Assembly: GCF_004365655.1 (NCBI RefSeq)
Contig: NZ_SOEO01000003.1
Coordinates: 310,001-374,000, forward strand
Direction of reading: 5' to 3'
Length of the DNA: 64,000 bases
Source of the DNA: Epilithonimonas xixisoli
Lineage (GTDB): Bacteria > Bacteroidota > Bacteroidia > Flavobacteriales > Weeksellaceae
In this document: positions 7,393 to 15,419 of the stretch, in pieces
Position numbering within the stretch: position 1 is the stretch's first letter
Layout of the letters: each line of letters starts with the position of its first letter
Translations under genes and position numbers: made by a program
The notes under the pieces: model-generated
What the model was told of the DNA's origin: nothing
Seen by the model: only the letters and a program-made list of their open reading frames with translations
Databases searched by the model: none

Positions 7393-8610
7393 TTACCGCG
7401 TCGGAATCATCTTCTTCACCACAATATAAATCAAAACCGCAGACAACGCCAACACGGCAAACGACCCAATCCACAAACTGTTAAACCCAAATTGACTCAC
7501 CACATAAGTTCCCAAAAACGGAGTGAAGATAAACGAGAAGGAGAATGCAATCCCATTTAGTCCCATATACGCACCTTTGTTTCCCCGCTCAGCGCGCAAA
7601 GCGGTCACAGTGGAGATAAACGGAAGTACCCAAATCTCAGCCACGGACAAAATCGTCATCGAAAGCAAAAGCAACGCAACATTACTTCCCAAAAGCAAAA
7701 TCAAATAAGACAATCCAGCCATCACAATTCCAATTAATAAGATTTGCGGAATCTTCAAAGTTCTTTCAGCAATACTTACCAAAGGCATTTCCAACAACAC
7801 AATGATAAATCCGCTGTATCCCAAAATAAACCCAATCGTACTTTGACTCAGTTTCGCAACGTCTTTATAAAACAATGGAATCGTATTAAAAAACTGAAAG
7901 AAACAAACCGCAAAGACAGCACACAAAATACTATAAATCAAAAATGGGAAATCTTTGTAAGGTGATTTCGTGGCGACGTTCTCAACCTTTTTTTCAGGTT
8001 CCAATCTTTTTTTCTCCCGGAAGATTTGATTTCTCTTTCTGAAAAACACAACGTAAATAATGCCTGCAACCAAGGCTCCGATTGCATTCACAACAAATAA
8101 AAAATTATAAGAAATCCCGCTCAAGATTCCACCCAAAGCTGGCCCAATCGAGAATCCAAGATTGATTGCCATTCGGTTCAATGAAAAAGCTTTCGTCAGA
8201 TTTTCTGGTCTTGCGTATTTGGTAATCGCTACAGAATTCGCTGGACGGAATGTGTCGCTAATCGTACTTTGAAGGAAAATCAAAAATGCCATCATCTCAA
8301 TACTCGGAAAAAATGGAATGATGAGAAATATTGGTGCACTCAAAAACAAACTCCAGGATTGAACATAATATTCACCAAACTTATCCGTTAAAAATCCACC
8401 TAAATAAGAACCCAACACAGAACCAATCCCGTAAAAACTCAAAACAATTCCTGCATTTTCCAAACTGAACTTCAAATGGTCTGTCATATAAACACCCAAA
8501 AATGGCAAAACCATCGAACCAGAACGGTTGATGAGCATTACGATAGACAACATCCAGGCTTCCCTTGAAAGCCCTTTGAAAGTTTTAATGTAAGAATTGA
8601 AAAGTTTCAT
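7393..8610 (-). CDS. MFS transporter (MdtH-like)
   Basis: A 405-residue inner-membrane transporter with about 12 hydrophobic segments. Motif A appears as GGFLTDKFGE (71-80), and a central basic cytoplasmic loop (about 190-215, RKRNQIFREKKRLEPEKK) separates the two six-helix halves. NRSGSMVLPFLGVYMT at the first helix is typical of the MdtH/YfcJ-like efflux group. It is a single gene on the minus strand between the repeat-rich gap and the protease gene. The substrate is unknown. Confidence 0.9.
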   Translation of the reverse strand: MKLFNSYIKTFKGLSREAWMLSIVMLINRSGSMVLPFLGVYMTDHLKFSLENAGIVLSFYGIGSVLGSYLGGFLTDKFGEYYVQSWSLFLSAPIFLIIPFFPSIEMMAFLIFLQSTISDTFRPANSVAITKYARPENLTKAFSLNRMAINLGFSIGPALGGILSGISYNFLFVVNAIGALVAGIIYVVFFRKRNQIFREKKRLEPEKKVENVATKSPYKDFPFLIYSILCAVFAVCFFQFFNTIPLFYKDVAKLSQSTIGFILGYSGFIIVLLEMPLVSIAERTLKIPQILLIGIVMAGLSYLILLLGSNVALLLLSMTILSVAEIWVLPFISTVTALRAERGNKGAYMGLNGIAFSFSFIFTPFLGTYVVSQFGFNSLWIGSFAVLALSAVLIYIVVKKMIPTR

Positions 8611-8706
8611 TCTGATTTTCGAACCGCAAATTTACCCAAAAAAGAAAGCCATCCGTAAAGAATGGCTTTCAAAATTTATCATTTAGAATTAATCTAACAT
8701 CTAATC

Positions 8707-10236
8707 TTACTGTAATTTAAATCCTCTCGTCGTGATTCTTCCGTAAGCGTCCACATATTTCACTTGCACGTTTCCTTTATAACCATTCAGGATTTTCTCA
8801 ACATCTTTCTGAGAATTAACTGGTTTTCCGTTGATTTCCATCACGATGTAATTATCAACGACACCAATTTTATCCATCTCGCTTCCTTCTGTCACATTTT
8901 TCGCGATAACACCGCTTTCGAGACCGTAATCAGTTTTCACTCTTTCGCTTAATGGCTCGAACTCAGAGCCGATTTTTTCAGTCACTGTCAGGTCATCTTT
9001 GCTTCTGGATGAGGTTCCGCCTTTCAAATCTTTCAGGGTCACATTCACGTTATTAACTTTACCATTTCTGGTGTAAGTTACCGCTACTTTGTCACCTGGT
9101 CTTCTGCTTCCAATCGCTAAAGAAAGGTCAGAGAATCCGGAAATGTCTGTGTTGTCGATTTTTGTGATGATGTCGCCTGGTTGGATTCCTGCATCTTCAG
9201 CACCACTTTTTTTCGTGATTTCTGTAACGTAGATTCCGTCGCCGGCTTTTACATTTTTCTTTTCTCTTTGGTTGTAGGCCGCAACTTGCATTTCATTAGA
9301 CAAATCTAAACTTCCGACTCCAAGGAAACCTCTTTGTACCAAACCAAACTTCTTGATATCTTCAACGATTTTTCTGGCAAGATTCGAAGGAACTGCAAAT
9401 CCATAACCTTCATAATATCCCGTTTTAGATTGAATCGCTGTATTAATTCCAATCAAATCTCCATTCACGTTGACCAATGCGCCACCACTGTTTCCAGGGT
9501 TGATCGCTGCATCGGTTTGAATGAAACTTTCAATTGGTGTTCTGGATTGCTGACTTAAAATATCGATGCTTCTTCCTTTCGCAGAAATAATTCCCGCCGT
9601 TACAGTGGAATTAAGTCCAAGTGGATTTCCAACTGCCAAAACCCATTGTCCAACTTCTGTCAAATCAGAATTGGCGAAATTAAGATAAGGCAAACCTTTC
9701 TCCTCAATTTTCAAAAGGGCAATATCTGTATTTGGATCTGTACCGATTAGATTGGCGATGTAGGTTTTTTTGTTGCTAAGAACCACTTCCAGTTTATTAG
9801 CACCTGCAATCACGTGATTGTTTGAGATGATGTACCCGTCTGGGGAAATGATCACACCAGATCCCATTCCAGAAGGCATATTTTTAGGTGTTTGCCTTTG
9901 CTGAGGTCTTTGCTGATTTCCGCCTTGTGGACCAAAGAAAAAATCAAACATATCTGTTTCTGGCATTCTTTGAGAAGCCGCTCGGTCTTGGTAATTTTTG
10001 ATTGTAACAACAGCTGGAACTGTTGTTTTAGAGGCTTTTACAAAATCATCTCCAACCGTAGAACCCATTCCTACGAAAGCTGATTTTTTGGAAGCAGTTG
10101 TGAAATATGAGAAATCTTCACCATTGTTGTTTGAGCTAAGATATTGACTTGCTCCGAAAACCGTAGCTCCGGAGATAACGCCGGTCAATGCAAAAGGCAT
10201 TAGTTTTTTTAAAGTATTCTTCATCTTAATATTCAT
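8707..10236 (-). CDS. HtrA/DegP-type periplasmic serine protease
   Basis: A 509-residue trypsin-like protease and chaperone of the Do/HtrA family, exported by an N-terminal hydrophobic signal (MKNTLKKLMPFALTGVISG). The catalytic triad in this numbering is His141 (SNNHVI), Asp171 (NTDIALL) and Ser250 (GNSGGAL). Two PDZ domains follow (roughly 290-390 and 410-500). A Q/R-rich low-complexity linker precedes the protease domain. A longer frame begins with TTG at 10263, but that TTG is the end of a TAAATTTG promoter element, so I chose ATG 10236; ATG 10224 is equally possible. Role: removal of misfolded envelope proteins. Confidence 0.93.
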   Translation of the reverse strand: MNIKMKNTLKKLMPFALTGVISGATVFGASQYLSSNNNGEDFSYFTTASKKSAFVGMGSTVGDDFVKASKTTVPAVVTIKNYQDRAASQRMPETDMFDFFFGPQGGNQQRPQQRQTPKNMPSGMGSGVIISPDGYIISNNHVIAGANKLEVVLSNKKTYIANLIGTDPNTDIALLKIEEKGLPYLNFANSDLTEVGQWVLAVGNPLGLNSTVTAGIISAKGRSIDILSQQSRTPIESFIQTDAAINPGNSGGALVNVNGDLIGINTAIQSKTGYYEGYGFAVPSNLARKIVEDIKKFGLVQRGFLGVGSLDLSNEMQVAAYNQREKKNVKAGDGIYVTEITKKSGAEDAGIQPGDIITKIDNTDISGFSDLSLAIGSRRPGDKVAVTYTRNGKVNNVNVTLKDLKGGTSSRSKDDLTVTEKIGSEFEPLSERVKTDYGLESGVIAKNVTEGSEMDKIGVVDNYIVMEINGKPVNSQKDVEKILNGYKGNVQVKYVDAYGRITTRGFKLQ

Positions 10237-10260
10237 TTCTTTTTTGAGATTATTGATACA

Positions 10261-10268
10261 CAAATTTA
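10261..10268 (-). promoter_or_regulatory. Probable -7 element of the HtrA gene promoter
   Basis: On the minus strand this reads TAAATTTG, an exact match to the Bacteroidota -7 element TAnnTTTG, 24 nt upstream of the ATG at 10236. No clear TTG is seen at the -33 spacing. Its position rules out the upstream TTG as translation start. Confidence 0.55.
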
Positions 10269-10534
10269 ATGCTAAATTAGTATGAACTAAAAACTTAGTG
10301 TTACAGTTTTAACGAAGTTTAACCAATTTTAAAAATTCCTTAATAAATTCTCTTCTATTTTAAGTCAAATTGGCAGTTTTAACAATTGTAAACTTATATC
10401 AAATTAAATTTAATCGTAATTTTTTTGTCAAAGTTTCCATAAAATTTAAGTTTCAAATCTGAATTTTAAAACTTAAGAAATTCGTGAATCCACTTTTGGC
10501 AGAACTTTTGTTTTTAAGCTTGTAAATAAATTAT

Positions 10535-10858
10535 ATGAAAAATACGATAAAAGTTGCGTTGGGATTTGCTGCAGGAGGAGCTTTGATTTTACTAAATCAA
10601 TTGAGAAAGAAGAAGAAAAAGGAAAACGAAAAATTTACAGCACCAGATGGTCACAAGTACATCAAAAATGAAATGTACAGAAATTCGGAAGGTGAGATTT
10701 TCAAAAATGGCAAAAAAGTGAATTTCGAAACGCCGCAACATTTGACAGATGCGAACAACAAAATCGATTCTCGTATTAATCAAAACCTTAGCCCGAAAAA
10801 TCAAAATCCTGTGAACAGAAATGTAACTTATCACAAAACAGGGACAAGACACAGATAA
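10535..10858 (+). CDS. Small membrane-anchored basic protein, unknown
   Basis: A 107-residue protein with one N-terminal transmembrane helix (about 6-23, KVALGFAAGGALILLNQL), immediately followed by the basic run RKKKKKENEK. The polar remainder (DGHKYIKNEMYRNSEGEIFKNGKK) looks cytosolic or periplasmic and weakly resembles a short beta-hairpin repeat. No family is recognised; the layout recalls YtxH-type small stress proteins, but the similarity is only in general shape. It is followed by another unknown gene after 36 nt. Confidence 0.7.
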   Translation: MKNTIKVALGFAAGGALILLNQLRKKKKKENEKFTAPDGHKYIKNEMYRNSEGEIFKNGKKVNFETPQHLTDANNKIDSRINQNLSPKNQNPVNRNVTYHKTGTRHR

Positions 10859-10894
10859 TAGTTCAGAAAATAATAATCACAAAAAAAATAAATT

Positions 10895-11374
10895 ATGGAA
10901 TCAGAAAATATAGTTGAAAGACTCAACAAGTACGAGTACAACAATAGCAACGTTTACACAGGTTTTAGGTCTGTAGGAGAAGCCAGAAAATTTGCCGAAG
11001 ATAGAAATGGAACTTTGGTAGAAGTGGGCTTCCTGGATGGAAATGATAATCCAGTCGAAGATTCTTCGCAAAATCTGATCAACGAAAATAAATATTATAA
11101 AGCTTTTGCCGGACCAGATTACAAGATCTTACATTCTTCGGACGATGGTTTTCAGGAAATGGCAGAGAAGCTGAAAGAAAGACAAAATGCTGTGACTGAG
11201 AAAAGTCCGGACGAAAAATACTTCTCTGATGCGGACTGGCAGATTGAAGAGGATGCGGTAATTGTCCTTTTCAAAGGGGAAATTGAAAATGTGACATCTA
11301 GAGAAAGATCAAAATACTTGATGCATACGAAGGTTTACGAAGTCGCAGTAAGTGTTCCAAAATCATCAGATTAA
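10895..11374 (+). CDS. Unknown acidic cytosolic protein
   Basis: A 159-residue soluble protein with no signal peptide or membrane segment, rich in Glu and Asp. No known motif was recognised. It lies 36 nt downstream of the small membrane protein in the same orientation and is followed by a hairpin terminator at 11402-11428, so the two are likely cotranscribed. The N-terminal part (ERLNKYEYNNSNVYTGFRSVGEARKFAEDRNG is one continuous helix-strand region) suggests a compact globular domain. Confidence 0.7.
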   Translation: MESENIVERLNKYEYNNSNVYTGFRSVGEARKFAEDRNGTLVEVGFLDGNDNPVEDSSQNLINENKYYKAFAGPDYKILHSSDDGFQEMAEKLKERQNAVTEKSPDEKYFSDADWQIEEDAVIVLFKGEIENVTSRERSKYLMHTKVYEVAVSVPKSSD

Positions 11375-11401
11375 AAATATTCAAATCACTATTTTATAAG
11401 T

Positions 11402-11428
11402 AAATCCGGATTCAATTCGGATTTTTTT
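11402..11428 (+). terminator. Rho-independent terminator
   Basis: AAATCCG / CGGATTT stem with a 9-nt loop followed by a T run (about 7 T), 27 nt after the stop of the 159-residue gene. Confidence 0.75.
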
Positions 11429-11468
11429 GGTTTAAAAACTGTTTAGATTTATAATGTCAAGTTTTTTC

Positions 11469-11584
11469 AACCACATAGACACATAGTTGTTGTAAAGATT
11501 TTAAGACAAAATAGTATAGCATTTCGTTCTATTTTGTCTTTTTTTGATGGAATTTATTGCGCTTTTCTATGTGTCTATGTGGTT
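11469..11584. repeat. Nested inverted-repeat element (116 bp)
   Basis: The outer arms AACCACATAGACACATAG (11469-11486) and CTATGTGTCTATGTGGTT (11567-11584) are perfect 18-bp inverted copies. Inside, AAGACAAAATAG (11503-11514) and CTATTTTGTCTT (11529-11540) form a second perfect 12-bp inverted pair with a 14-nt loop. No open frame is present. Together with the terminator upstream, this fills the 303-bp gap before mtaB. It has the look of a miniature inverted-repeat element. Confidence 0.85.
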
Positions 11585-11677
11585 TAATTTTTTTCTAATA
11601 GACTCTTAATAACTTAAGGATTTCAAACAAATCTGCATTTGGATGGATTTGGATTTTATTAATAACTTTGCAGACTT

Positions 11678-13036
11678 ATGTCAGATGTAATTTCTCAACC
11701 GAAAACCGTTGCGTTTCACACACTTGGATGCAAATTGAATTTTGCAGAAACTTCCACTATCGCCAGACAGTTGACGGATGCTGGCTATCAGAAAGTCAAT
11801 TTTGATGAGCCTGCAAAAGTTTATATTATCAACACTTGTTCTGTAACGGAAAATGCAGATAAAGAATGCAAACTCCACGTGAAGCGCGCTGCGAAAGCAA
11901 ATCCAGACGGATTGGTAGCAATCATCGGTTGTTACGCGCAATTGAAACCTGAGGAGATTTCTGCAATTACAGGCGTTGATTTGGTTTTAGGTGCCAAAGA
12001 GAAATTCAATATTCTAAGTTATCTTGATGATTTGGAAAAATCTGAAAGTCGCGCTGAGATTCATTCTTGTGAGATTGACGAAGCTGATTTTTTCGTTGGC
12101 TCATATTCAATTGGTGATAGAACGAGAGCTTTTTTGAAGGTTCAAGATGGTTGCGATTACAAATGTACCTATTGCACAATTCCTTTGGCGAGAGGAATTT
12201 CGCGCTCTGATACCATCGATAATGTAGTTGCTAATGCAAAAGAGATTGCAGGTAGAAATATCAAAGAAATTGTCTTGACCGGCGTTAATATCGGAGATTA
12301 CGGAAAAGGCGAATTCGGTAATAAAAAACACGAACATACTTTTCTAGACCTAATTTCTGAATTGGACAACGTAGAAGGTATCGAAAGAATAAGAATTTCA
12401 TCCATAGAACCAAATCTTTTGAAAGACGAAAGTATAGAATTGGTTTCCAAAAGCAGAAGTTTTGTGCCACATTTTCATATTCCACTTCAGTCTGGAAGTG
12501 ATGAATTACTGAAGAAAATGAAGCGTCGTTATTTAACGAATTTATATTATAATCGAGTTAATAAAATCCGTGAAGTGATGCCAGAAGCTGCGATTGGTGT
12601 AGATGTGATTGTTGGTTTTCCGGGCGAGACAGAAGAATTGTTTATGGAAACTTATAATTTCTTGAATGATTTGCCTATCAGTTATTTGCACGTTTTTACC
12701 TATTCAGAAAGAGAAAATACGGAGGCTGCAGAAATGTTTGGCGCAGTTCCAATTCCGGAAAGAAAAAGGCGAAACAAAATGCTAAGAATCCTGTCTGAGA
12801 AAAAGAAAATGGAATTCTACAGAAATCAATTAGGTAGAAAACTAAGCGTTCTTTGGGAGCACGAAAATAGAAATGGATTGATGTTTGGCTTTACAGAAAA
12901 TTATGTCAGAGTTTCAAAAGCATTCGATGAGAAATCTATCAATCAAACAGAATTTATCATCCTTGATAAGATTTTGGAAGACGGAAGCGTATCTATCATA
13001 GAAACTCAGTTTGAAGATTTCTTAGCTAAGATTTAA
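11678..13036 (+). CDS. mtaB: tRNA t6A37 methylthiotransferase MtaB
   Basis: A 452-residue radical-SAM enzyme that adds a methylthio group to N6-threonylcarbamoyladenosine at position 37 of tRNAs reading ANN codons. The N-terminal MTTase domain supplies three cluster ligands, Cys18 (TLGCKLN), Cys54 (NTCSVT) and Cys85 (IGCYAQ). The radical-SAM CxxxCxxC motif is Cys159, Cys163, Cys166 (DGCDYKCTYCTIP). The C-terminal 60 residues fit a TRAM RNA-binding domain. The length and the TLGCKLNFAE signature match MtaB better than MiaB or RimO. Confidence 0.95.
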   Translation: MSDVISQPKTVAFHTLGCKLNFAETSTIARQLTDAGYQKVNFDEPAKVYIINTCSVTENADKECKLHVKRAAKANPDGLVAIIGCYAQLKPEEISAITGVDLVLGAKEKFNILSYLDDLEKSESRAEIHSCEIDEADFFVGSYSIGDRTRAFLKVQDGCDYKCTYCTIPLARGISRSDTIDNVVANAKEIAGRNIKEIVLTGVNIGDYGKGEFGNKKHEHTFLDLISELDNVEGIERIRISSIEPNLLKDESIELVSKSRSFVPHFHIPLQSGSDELLKKMKRRYLTNLYYNRVNKIREVMPEAAIGVDVIVGFPGETEELFMETYNFLNDLPISYLHVFTYSERENTEAAEMFGAVPIPERKRRNKMLRILSEKKKMEFYRNQLGRKLSVLWEHENRNGLMFGFTENYVRVSKAFDEKSINQTEFIILDKILEDGSVSIIETQFEDFLAKI

Positions 13037-13054
13037 AAATTTAGATTTAAATAT

Positions 13055-13090
13055 AAAAAAGCGACTTATTAAAAATAGGTCGCTTTTTTA
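13055..13090. terminator. Bidirectional terminator
   Basis: AAAAAAGCGAC (13055-13065) and GTCGCTTTTTT (13079-13089) form an 11-bp stem with A and T runs on either side, so it can stop mtaB (plus) and the lipoprotein gene (minus). Confidence 0.88.
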
Positions 13091-13109
13091 TTTTATTGAA
13101 AGAAGACGA

Positions 13110-13844
13110 TTAATCTTCAGTTTGCATATTTCTAGTCTTCGCGTTATAAAGCTGGAAATTGAAAACAAAACTTCTATTGGTGTAATTGAAAACATTGGCA
13201 TCTCTAGCATAAGCTGCCCTAGATGGTACAATGATGACCCCTTGCATATTGTAATCTGCAGAAGGCTCTAAATCAAAAGCTTTAAAATATTTCAAACCCT
13301 CTTGCAGACCTTCCATTTCGTAAAAACTTCTGCCGTGGGTTGTATTATAAGTTGTATTGTAATTTTTAAGAACTGAACTTTTTACATAATAATAAGCAGG
13401 ATCATCAGTTGGTACGCCGCTTCCTTCAATATTATTACTAAAAACAGTAGAACTAGCAAATATAATCTGCTCATTTACTTTTGCAGAAACGTAACTTGTT
13501 GTTACCTGCATCAAGCTTAAAACATCTGTTGTAGCTAATTCTTTCCCCACAGTAGGCTGTGCTCCCGGTCTTACTATGTAAATAACACCAGAAGGTAATT
13601 TCACGGGGCTGTATGACGACAGTTTTGGATTGTTGTCATCCGTATCTACTTTATCATCAAAAGCAACTATAAGGCCTTTGCTGTCAAAATAGTGCGAGTC
13701 CAAGAACTTGGTTGCAGCAGCATCATCATAGGCGTTTTGCTCTTCTATTGTAAGGGCTACAACTTCTTCCTCATCATCACCATCCTTCTTGCATCCTTGT
13801 AGCGCGACCACAGATAGAGCAATTCCTAAAAGTATTTTCTTCAT
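13110..13844 (-). CDS. Lipoprotein, FKBP-type isomerase-related
   Basis: A 244-residue exported lipoprotein: the signal ends in the lipobox ALQGC, giving Cys18, followed by an acidic stretch (KKDGDDEEE). The C-terminal half (LQEGLKYFKAFDL ... GVIIVPSRAAYARDANVF) resembles the substrate-binding part of FKBP-type peptidyl-prolyl isomerases such as GldI of Flavobacterium, in which many active-site aromatic residues are often lost. I infer an envelope protein-folding role or a degenerate FKBP; the assignment is moderate. It is the sole gene between the mtaB terminator and the divergent S4 gene. Confidence 0.75.
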   Translation of the reverse strand: MKKILLGIALSVVALQGCKKDGDDEEEVVALTIEEQNAYDDAAATKFLDSHYFDSKGLIVAFDDKVDTDDNNPKLSSYSPVKLPSGVIYIVRPGAQPTVGKELATTDVLSLMQVTTSYVSAKVNEQIIFASSTVFSNNIEGSGVPTDDPAYYYVKSSVLKNYNTTYNTTHGRSFYEMEGLQEGLKYFKAFDLEPSADYNMQGVIIVPSRAAYARDANVFNYTNRSFVFNFQLYNAKTRNMQTED

Positions 13845-13902
13845 TTTTTTTATTTAATGTTAAATTGCGATTAATTTTAACGTGACAAAAGTATAAAAAA
13901 TT

Positions 13903-14337
13903 ATGAGAATAGATAAATATTTGTGGAGTGTAAGATTTTATAAAACAAGAACTATCGCTACAGATGAGATCAAAAAGAACAGAGTTAGTATTGGCGAAAA
14001 TACGGTAAAGTCCTCAAAAGAAGTAAAAGCGGGTGACATAATCAAAATCAGAAAAAATCAAATTGATTATAAAATTAAGGTCATTGATATTCCCAAAAGT
14101 AGAGTAGGAGCCAAGTTGGTGGCTTTGTACGTGGTGGATATGACGGAGAAAGATCAATACGAAATCCTGCAGATGAGAAAGTCTTCCCAAGAATATTACC
14201 GCCAAAAAGGTGTGGGCAGACCAACCAAAAAAGACAGAAGAGATATGGATGATTATTCCGCGGATGGCTCTACCGAAGATATGGATGGCGATGATTGGGA
14301 TGCTTTTTTCAAAGAAAATCCAGAATCGGAAGATTAG
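13903..14337 (+). CDS. S4-domain RNA-binding protein (Hsp15-like)
   Basis: A 144-residue cytosolic protein whose first 60 residues are an S4 RNA-binding domain (MRIDKYLWSVRFYKTRT, then RVSIGENTVKSSKEVKAGD). The order and length match HslR/Hsp15, which rescues 50S subunits carrying stalled peptidyl-tRNA. The C-terminal part is polar and highly acidic (DDYSADGSTEDMDGDDWD). Its stop overlaps the stop of the convergent shikimate kinase gene in the four bases TTAG. Confidence 0.88.
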   Translation: MRIDKYLWSVRFYKTRTIATDEIKKNRVSIGENTVKSSKEVKAGDIIKIRKNQIDYKIKVIDIPKSRVGAKLVALYVVDMTEKDQYEILQMRKSSQEYYRQKGVGRPTKKDRRDMDDYSADGSTEDMDGDDWDAFFKENPESED

Positions 14338-14849
14338 AATTCTAATTTTTTGATGATTTCCTCAGAGATTTCTGATGCCGTTTTAGAATCTGTATCGATG
14401 CTGAAGTGCGCTTGGGAATAATAGGGATTTCTCTCAAATAAATGTTTTGCGATGAACTCCGGAATGTCAGAATCTTCTAATTTCGAAATCAAAGGACGCG
14501 AGTTTTTTTGTAATAAGACTCGATTGGTAAGAGTGTTTACGGAAGCTCGTAGAAAGATACTTTTGGATTTTTCGTTGATAATATTCATATTATCATAGTA
14601 AACGGGCGTTCCACCGCCAAGACTGAGAATAAGATTTTCCTCGGAGTTTAATAGTTGTTCTAAAATTCTTTTTTCTTCCTTTCTGAAATAGATTTCGCCT
14701 CTTGTTTGGAAAATTTCGGGGATGCTGATTCCGTGTTGCTCAGAAATTTTTTGATCGAGGTCAATTAATTTAAAATTTATTTTCTGGCTCAAGTTTTTGG
14801 AAATGTGAGATTTACCACTACCCATGTAGCCTAAGAGGGAAATAATCAT
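14334..14849 (-). CDS. aroK: Shikimate kinase
   Basis: A 171-residue cytosolic kinase that phosphorylates shikimate at O3 in the aromatic amino-acid pathway. The P-loop GYMGSGKS is at residues 7-14, the shikimate-binding Asp lies in KLIDLDQK, Arg in GEIYFRKEE, and the GGG loop at 78-80. Its length is normal. It overlaps the convergent S4-domain gene by 4 nt at the stops and diverges from the tRNA-Lys cluster. Confidence 0.95.
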   Translation of the reverse strand: MIISLLGYMGSGKSHISKNLSQKINFKLIDLDQKISEQHGISIPEIFQTRGEIYFRKEEKRILEQLLNSEENLILSLGGGTPVYYDNMNIINEKSKSIFLRASVNTLTNRVLLQKNSRPLISKLEDSDIPEFIAKHLFERNPYYSQAHFSIDTDSKTASEISEEIIKKLEF

Positions 14850-14881
14850 AATTTTATTTTAAACAAAGTTCGAAAAAAATT

Positions 14882-14910
14882 TTGAGATTTTAAAAAAAGA
14901 CCTATCTTTG
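14882..14910 (+). promoter_or_regulatory. Promoter of the tRNA-Lys/Leu/Lys cluster
   Basis: TTG (14882-14884), an 18-nt spacer, then TATCTTTG (14903-14910), an exact TAnnTTTG element, 46 nt before the mature 5' end of the first tRNA. Confidence 0.75.
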
Positions 14911-14956
14911 CACCACTTTAAAACGAAATAGTAATATTGAAATTTTAAATGTGGCC

Positions 14957-15029
14957 GACTCGGTAGCTCAGCTGGTAGAGCAATACACTTTTAATGTATG
15001 GGTCCTGGGTTCGAATCCCAGCCGGGTCA
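14957..15029 (+). tRNA. tRNA-Lys (TTT)
   Basis: A 73-nt cloverleaf: acceptor GACTCGG / CCGGGTC with discriminator A, D arm TAGCTCAGCTGGTAGAGC, anticodon loop CTTTTAA with anticodon TTT at 14990-14992, and T arm CTGGGTTCGAATCCCAG. CCA is not encoded. It is identical in sequence to the copy at 15235. Confidence 0.97.
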
Positions 15030-15064
15030 CAAGCAAAAAATCCGTAGCGATACGGTTTTTTTTT

Positions 15065-15147
15065 GCCTGCGTGGTGAAATTGGTAGACACGCCATCTTGA
15101 GGGGGTGGTTTCCTAAGGATGTGCTGGTTCGAGTCCAGTCGCAGGCA
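15065..15147 (+). tRNA. tRNA-Leu (GAG)
   Basis: An 83-nt class II tRNA: acceptor GCCTGCG / CGCAGGC, anticodon stem CCATC / GGTGG with loop TTGAGGG (anticodon GAG), variable arm TTTCCTAAGGAT and T arm CTGGTTCGAGTCCAG. It sits between the two tRNA-Lys genes. Confidence 0.95.
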
Positions 15148-15234
15148 CTGCAAAAATAATCGATAAAAGATAGTCGATAATTGATTTATTACGGAATCAT
15201 TTATTTCTCATCAATTATCATTCATCAAATGGCC

Positions 15235-15307
15235 GACTCGGTAGCTCAGCTGGTAGAGCAATACACTTTTAATGTATGGGTCCTGGGTTCGAATCCCAGC
15301 CGGGTCA
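15235..15307 (+). tRNA. tRNA-Lys (TTT), second copy
   Basis: Identical over all 73 nt to the gene at 14957, including the flanking GGCC before it and CA after it, indicating a recent duplication or gene conversion. The anticodon TTT is at 15268-15270. Confidence 0.97.
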
Positions 15308-15357
15308 CAATTTACGCAAGTAAATTTTTTTCATATTAATATTTTGTGATTTGGTGT

Positions 15358-15389
15358 AGAAGCTTCTTGTAAAAGAAGCTTCTTTTTTT
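15358..15389 (+). terminator. Terminator after the tRNA-Lys/Leu/Lys cluster
   Basis: AGAAGCTTCTT / AAGAAGCTTCT, an 11-bp stem with loop GTAA, then a T run. It also lies 30 bp past the stop of panC on the other strand. Confidence 0.85.
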
Positions 15390-15419
15390 GTTTGTATCTC
15401 ACGGATTAAGAAAATTATT

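Noticed and set aside
10237-10263. TTG start for the HtrA gene
   Set aside because: The TTG is the last part of a TAAATTTG promoter element.
15101-15153. Minus-strand 61-codon frame over the tRNA-Leu/Lys region
   Set aside because: It is formed by tRNA gene sequence (GFEPRTHTLK-type false peptide), a common annotation error.
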